Shown piece after piece: positions 58,497 to 64,000 of a stretch of 64,000 bases of DNA (position 1 is its first letter; every line of letters begins with the position of its first letter). Below the pieces are notes generated by a model that did no database searches, had not been told where the DNA came from, and worked only from the letters and a program-made list of their open reading frames with translations. The position numbers and the translations under genes were made by a program. The stretch comes from Ideonella alba (GTDB lineage Bacteria; Pseudomonadota; Gammaproteobacteria; Burkholderiales; Burkholderiaceae_C), in the NCBI RefSeq assembly GCF_018069875.1, contig NZ_JAGQDF010000004.1, forward strand, positions 372,001 to 436,000, in the 5' to 3' direction.

Positions 58497-59228
58497 TCAG
58501 GCGGCCAGCGCCGCCAGCACGATGTCGCGCGCGTACTCGGCCGCCACCTCGCGCAGGAAGCGCGGGAAGTCGACATGCGCCGCGTCGTCGGCGCGGTCGG
58601 AGATGGTGCGCAGCACCGCGCAGGGGCGGCCGAAGTCATGCGCCACCTGCGCCAGCGCGGCGCCTTCCATCTCCACCGCCAGCGCGTCAGGCAGCTCGGC
58701 CTGCAGGCGCGCGCACTCGGCGGCTGAGCTGACGAAGCGGTCGCCGCTGACCACCAGGCCCTGGTGCACGCGGGGCGCAGCGATGCCGAACGAGGCCAGC
58801 GCCGGGTGCTCAGCCGCCAGCACCGCGGCGGCACCGGTGACCAGGCGGGCGGACCAGGCGCCGTCAGCGTCGAAGCGGCTGCGCCCGGTCATCGGCACCT
58901 CCCAGCGCGGGAACAGCGGCGAGGCGTCCATGTCGTGCTGCAGGAACTGCCGGCCCACCACCACATCGCCAACCGCCACGCCCGGCCCCAGGCCGCCGGC
59001 CACGCCGGTGAACAGCAGCGCCTGCACGTCGAAGCGGTCCAGCAGCAGCGCCGCGGTGGTGGCCGCGGCCACCTTGCCGATGCCGCTGAGCACCAGGATG
59101 ACGTCATGGCCAGCCAGTCGGCCGCGGTGCAGCCTGCGGCCGGCCAGGGTGCTGACATGGTCGACATCCAGCCGGGCCTGCAGCGCAGCCAGCTCGTCGG
59201 GCAGGGCGCTGACGATCGCAAGGGTCAT
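58497..59228 (-). CDS. mtnN: 5'-methylthioadenosine/S-adenosylhomocysteine nucleosidase
   Basis: A 243-residue purine nucleosidase that cleaves MTA and SAH, recycling methionine and adenine. Motifs seen: IVSALPDELAAL, GIGKVAAATTAA, TGVAGGLGPGVAVGDVVV, SGDRFVSS, AVEMEGAALAQVAH (Glu-Met-Glu) and the catalytic Asp in LRTISDRADD. It is cytosolic, convergent with the secreted hypothetical gene and followed upstream by a small terminator-flanked membrane gene. Confidence 0.9.
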   Translation of the reverse strand: MTLAIVSALPDELAALQARLDVDHVSTLAGRRLHRGRLAGHDVILVLSGIGKVAAATTAALLLDRFDVQALLFTGVAGGLGPGVAVGDVVVGRQFLQHDMDASPLFPRWEVPMTGRSRFDADGAWSARLVTGAAAVLAAEHPALASFGIAAPRVHQGLVVSGDRFVSSAAECARLQAELPDALAVEMEGAALAQVAHDFGRPCAVLRTISDRADDAAHVDFPRFLREVAAEYARDIVLAALAA

Positions 59229-59252
59229 GGCCGCGATTGTGCGTCGGCCATG

Positions 59253-59275
59253 AAAAAGGCGCCCCGCGGGCGCCT
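59253..59275 (-). terminator. Intrinsic terminator of the small membrane protein gene
   Basis: On the minus strand AGGCGCCC and GGGCGCCT form a perfect 8-bp stem with a GCG loop, followed by five T. It lies between the stop of the 73-residue membrane protein gene and the mtnN start. Confidence 0.85.
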
Positions 59276-59295
59276 CGGCTGGAGCGCGAGACCGC

Positions 59296-59517
59296 TCAGG
59301 AACCGTTGGCCGGGGCCAGGCTCTCGTTGAGCTGGGCGCCGATCTTCGGGCCCAGGTTCTTCACCAGCAGCGCTTCGGCCACCAGGATGATCAGGGCGCC
59401 GGCGGCACCGGCGGCCACCGAGTGGCCGCTGATTTCATAGGCCACGACGCTGAAGAAGGCGGCGTTGAAGACGCCGACCACGCCGGCGACGCCCAGGGCG
59501 AGTTGGGCGGGGGTCAT
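59296..59517 (-). CDS. Small two-TM membrane protein, 73 aa
   Basis: A 73-residue protein with two hydrophobic segments (about residues 5-27 and 34-52) and a short polar C-terminal tail. Function unknown. It is preceded by an AT-rich upstream region (59520-59640, with TTATTTTAGG) that may contain its promoter, and followed by its own terminator, which supports its being a real gene. The start has no outstanding ribosome-binding site. Confidence 0.6.
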   Translation of the reverse strand: MTPAQLALGVAGVVGVFNAAFFSVVAYEISGHSVAAGAAGALIILVAEALLVKNLGPKIGAQLNESLAPANGS

Positions 59518-59678
59518 GCGGACACCTCGGCGGTGCGGGGGAAGCTCAGGACGCTCAAGACAATCTCCGGGAGGATGAAGGAACCGGGTGGGTCGGCCGC
59601 GCCGTGACGCGACCTAGCATTAACCCTTATTTTAGGCCTTGATCCAGATCCAGGAAGGTCAGATTCCCGCCGCCGCGC

Positions 59679-61094
<1,416 letters not shown>

Positions 61095-61122
61095 GTCCGG
61101 TTCCTTGTTCTTGTTCTGACGA

Positions 61123-62712
61123 TCACTTGCGGAACATGGCCAGCATGCGGCGCGTGACCGCAAAGCCACCGAACATGTTCACCGCGGTCAGCACCAGGGC
61201 GACCACCGCGCAGCCCAGGATCAGGCCGTGGGGCCGGTCGGCCGCGCCGGTGGCGTCCAGCGGCGGCGCCACCTGGATCAGCGCGCCGATGGCGATGATC
61301 GAGCTGATCGCGTTGGTCACGCTCATCAGCGGGGTGTGCAGCGAGGGCGTGACGTTCCAGACCACCATGTAGCCCACGAAGCAGGCCAGCACGAAGACCG
61401 TGAAGTGCGACAGGAAGGCCGCCGGCGCGTACAGACCCACCAGCGCGAACAGCACGGCGCCCACGGCAAAGACGATGGCCAGCGTGCTGCCCTTCATCGG
61501 CTCGCCCGGGCCATGGCCATGGGCCGCTGCCTTGGGCGCGGCCACCGCGGCGGCCTTGGCCGGCGGGGGTGGCGGCAGCTTGGGCGCCGGGGCGGGCCAG
61601 GTCAGCTCGCCGTTCTTCACCACCGTCAGACCGCGGATGGCGTCGTCCTCGAAGTTGACGTTGATGACGCCATCCTTGGTCTTGCACAGCTCCTCGGTCA
61701 GGCGCAGCAGGTTGGTGCTGTACAGCGTGGAGCTCTGCTTGGCCAGGCGGCTGGCCAGGTCGGTGTAGCCGACGATGGTCACGCCATGGCGCACCACGGC
61801 CTGGCCGGGCACGGTCAACTCGCAGTTGCCGCCCTGCTCGGCGGCCATGTCGACGATCACGCTGCCGGGCTTCATGGTCGCCACCATCTCGGCGGTGATC
61901 AGCTTGGGCGCCGGCTTGCCGGGGATCAGCGCGGTGGTGATGATGATGTCCACCTCGCGGGCCTGCTGCGCGTACATCGCGCGCTGCGCGGCCTGGAAGC
62001 CCTCGCTCATCACCTTGGCGTAGCCGCCGCCGCCCGAGCCCTCTTCCTCGTAGTCGACCTTGACGAACTCGCCGCCCAGCGAGACCACCTGGTCGGCCAC
62101 CTCGGCGCGGGTGTCGTTGGCGCGCACGATCGCGCCCAGGTTGGCGGCGGTGCCGATGGCCGCCAGGCCGGCCACGCCGGCACCGGCGATGAAGACCTTG
62201 GCCGGCGGCACCTTGCCGGCGGCGGTGATCTGGCCGTTGAAGAAGCGGCCGAAGGCGTTGGCCGCCTCGATCACCGCGCGGTAGCCGCTGACGCCGGCCT
62301 GCGAGGTCAGCGCGTCCATCTTCTGGGCGCGGCTGAGCTGGCGCGGCAGGCAGTCGATCGCCAGCGCGGTGACCTGCCTGGCCTGCAGCGCGGCCATCAG
62401 CTCGGGGTTCTGCGCCGGCCAGACGAAGCCGATCAGCGTGGCGCCAGGGCGCAGCAGCGCCACCTCGTCCAGCGTGGGCGGGCGCACCTTGAAGACGATG
62501 TCGGCCGTGCCCCACAGCTCGGCCGCGCTGCCCAGCACCGTGGCGCCGGCGGCGCGGTAGGTGTCATCAGCGCAATTGGCGGCCTCGCCGGCGCCGGTTT
62601 CCACCGCCACCGAGAAACCCAGCTTGATGAGCTTCTCGACCACGTCCGGCACGGTCGCGACGCGCTTTTCCCCGGCCGCGGTCTCGCGCGGCACCCCGAT
62701 CAACAGAGCCAT
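61123..62712 (-). CDS. pntA: NAD(P) transhydrogenase subunit alpha (fused alpha-1/alpha-2 form)
   Basis: PntA, 529 residues, has the NAD(H)-binding domain I ([59 protein letters not shown]) and C-terminal membrane segments (about 430-520), as in the fused enterobacterial-type subunit. The linker ([25 protein letters not shown]) is Pro/Ala-rich. ATG 62712 was chosen over the upstream in-frame start at 62727 since [10 protein letters not shown] is the conserved start and AGGAGAG lies upstream. pntA and pntB form one operon. Confidence 0.96.
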   Translation of the reverse strand: MALLIGVPRETAAGEKRVATVPDVVEKLIKLGFSVAVETGAGEAANCADDTYRAAGATVLGSAAELWGTADIVFKVRPPTLDEVALLRPGATLIGFVWPAQNPELMAALQARQVTALAIDCLPRQLSRAQKMDALTSQAGVSGYRAVIEAANAFGRFFNGQITAAGKVPPAKVFIAGAGVAGLAAIGTAANLGAIVRANDTRAEVADQVVSLGGEFVKVDYEEEGSGGGGYAKVMSEGFQAAQRAMYAQQAREVDIIITTALIPGKPAPKLITAEMVATMKPGSVIVDMAAEQGGNCELTVPGQAVVRHGVTIVGYTDLASRLAKQSSTLYSTNLLRLTEELCKTKDGVINVNFEDDAIRGLTVVKNGELTWPAPAPKLPPPPPAKAAAVAAPKAAAHGHGPGEPMKGSTLAIVFAVGAVLFALVGLYAPAAFLSHFTVFVLACFVGYMVVWNVTPSLHTPLMSVTNAISSIIAIGALIQVAPPLDATGAADRPHGLILGCAVVALVLTAVNMFGGFAVTRRMLAMFRK

Positions 62713-62856
62713 GACTCTCCTCTCCAACGTCCACTGTGCAGGGGCGGCGGCGCCGCATCATCGCGGCGGCCTCGGCGCCCCTGTCGTTTGCCGCCTAGCT
62801 TAACCAATCGCCGGGGGCTGTCGTCCGGCGGTTTGCCCGGGCTCTAAGATGGTCCG

Positions 62857-63339
62857 ATGGAACGTTGGAAACCAAGCGTCACCGTGGCCGCGATCATCGA
62901 GCGCGAGGGCCGTTACCTGCTGGTCGAGGAGCGCACGCCCGAGGGCCTGAAACTCAACAACCCGGCCGGCCACCTGGACCCCGGCGAGTCCATCGTCGAG
63001 GCGGTGGTGCGCGAGGCGCTGGAAGAGACCGCGCGCGCCTTCACGCCCACCCACGTGGTCGGGGTTTACCTGGGGAGAATGCAGCGCGCCAGCACCGGCG
63101 AGGACATCACCTACCTGCGCTTCGCGATCGCCGGCACCGTGGGCGAGCCGGTGCCCGGGCGGGTATTGGACGAACCGATCGAGCGCACGCTGTGGATGAG
63201 CCTGGACGAACTGCGCGCCTGCGCCCCCCGCCATCGCAGTCCAATGCTGCAATGCAGCATCGACGATCACGCCGCAGGACGCGGTTGTGCGCTCGATTTG
63301 CTGCACATGCACGAGAGCGTCAAGCTGCTGCACAAATAG
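62857..63339 (+). CDS. Nudix hydrolase (NudJ-like)
   Basis: A 160-residue Nudix enzyme with Nudix box at residues 38-59: GHLDPGESIVEAVVREALEE (Gly-x5-Glu-x7-Arg-Glu-x2-Glu-Glu), with Thr-Ala in place of the usual Gly. N-terminal VTVAAIIEREGRYLLVEER and the LVEERTPEGLKLNNPAGHL approach fit the NudJ group, which hydrolyses nucleoside di/triphosphates and thiamine pyrophosphate intermediates. It precedes mnmA by 90 bp, a common order in betaproteobacteria. Confidence 0.9.
   Translation: MERWKPSVTVAAIIEREGRYLLVEERTPEGLKLNNPAGHLDPGESIVEAVVREALEETARAFTPTHVVGVYLGRMQRASTGEDITYLRFAIAGTVGEPVPGRVLDEPIERTLWMSLDELRACAPRHRSPMLQCSIDDHAAGRGCALDLLHMHESVKLLHK
63244..63260. repeat. TGCTGC/GCAGCA palindrome inside the Nudix gene
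   Basis: ATGCTGCAATGCAGCAT is a perfect 8-bp inverted repeat around one base, encoding part of SPMLQCSID. It may be chance in coding DNA or a binding site related to the dyads at 581-596 and 24736-24755. Confidence 0.25.
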
Positions 63340-63402
63340 GCACCGGGATTTCCCGACCCCGCGGTCGTTGCATGATGTGAAAAGCCGCCCCGGGATGATT
63401 GA

Positions 63403-64000
<598 letters not shown>

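Overview
The window is 64 kb of strongly GC-rich chromosomal DNA with dense, mostly housekeeping genes. Family content and order (gatCAB divergent from mreBCD-mrdA-rodA, sucCD, recA-recX, DUF3422, TctD/TctE-like two-component pair, lysine/alanine-rich histone-like protein with a SWIB tail) point to a betaproteobacterium of the order Burkholderiales, probably near the Rubrivivax/Leptothrix/Ideonella/Roseateles group. The taxon is inferred from protein flavour only. I see no rRNA, tRNA, prophage, insertion sequence or CRISPR array.

Layout. 1-3.6 kb: the 5' part of a Crp/Fnr regulator, a 54-residue orphan and uvrA. 3.6-9.7 kb: a diguanylate cyclase divergent from a hybrid histidine kinase, a histone-like/SWIB protein, a small 4-TM membrane protein and an M48 metalloprotease. 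9.8-14.7 kb: moaC, then two type IV pilin genes next to two O-antigen-ligase-type membrane proteins. Both pilin genes carry textbook sigma-54 (-24/-12) promoters. 14.8-20.4 kb: a five-gene signalling operon read as Ser/Thr kinase, PP2C phosphatase, tandem-FHA protein, CHASE2-nucleotide cyclase, MBL-fold cyclic-nucleotide phosphodiesterase. 20.5-22.3 kb: two TerC-family transporters, one behind a yybP-ykoY (Mn2+) riboswitch. 22.4-26.4 kb: sucCD, recX, recA with a LexA-like box. 26.5-28.7 kb: two-component system. 28.8-29.2 kb: small secreted protein.

29.4-35.2 kb: rod-shape operon mreB-mreC-mreD-mrdA-rodA, divergent from gatC-gatA-gatB (35.5-38.7 kb). A perfect DnaA-box 9-mer sits between them. 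38.7-39.0 kb: a 252-bp miniature inverted-repeat element. 39.1-42.0 kb: RRM-like small protein, Spy/CpxP-like protein, methyltransferase, DUF3422 protein. 42.0-44.7 kb: TauE/SafE exporter, SLAC1/TDT channel, rhodanese and thioredoxin, with a CsoR/CstR-like dyad, suggesting sulfite/persulfide handling. 44.7-48.5 kb: DUF4394 lipoprotein, cupredoxin and GGDEF-EAL operon. 48.6-53.5 kb: ABC exporter, rsmE, hypothetical protein, fadD-type ligase. 53.8-58.5 kb: secreted subtilase, AfsR/BTAD-type ATPase regulator, secreted hypothetical protein. 58.5-64 kb: mtnN-like nucleosidase, small membrane protein, pntAB, Nudix hydrolase and the 5' part of mnmA, which carries an in-frame palindromic repeat insertion.

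The most unusual items are the kinase/phosphatase/FHA/cyclase/phosphodiesterase operon, the sigma-54-driven pilin pair with flanking ligases, the sulfur cluster with its dyad, and the in-frame repeat inside mnmA (with a possible parallel in recX). All functional statements rest on sequence reading and family knowledge; no database search was run.
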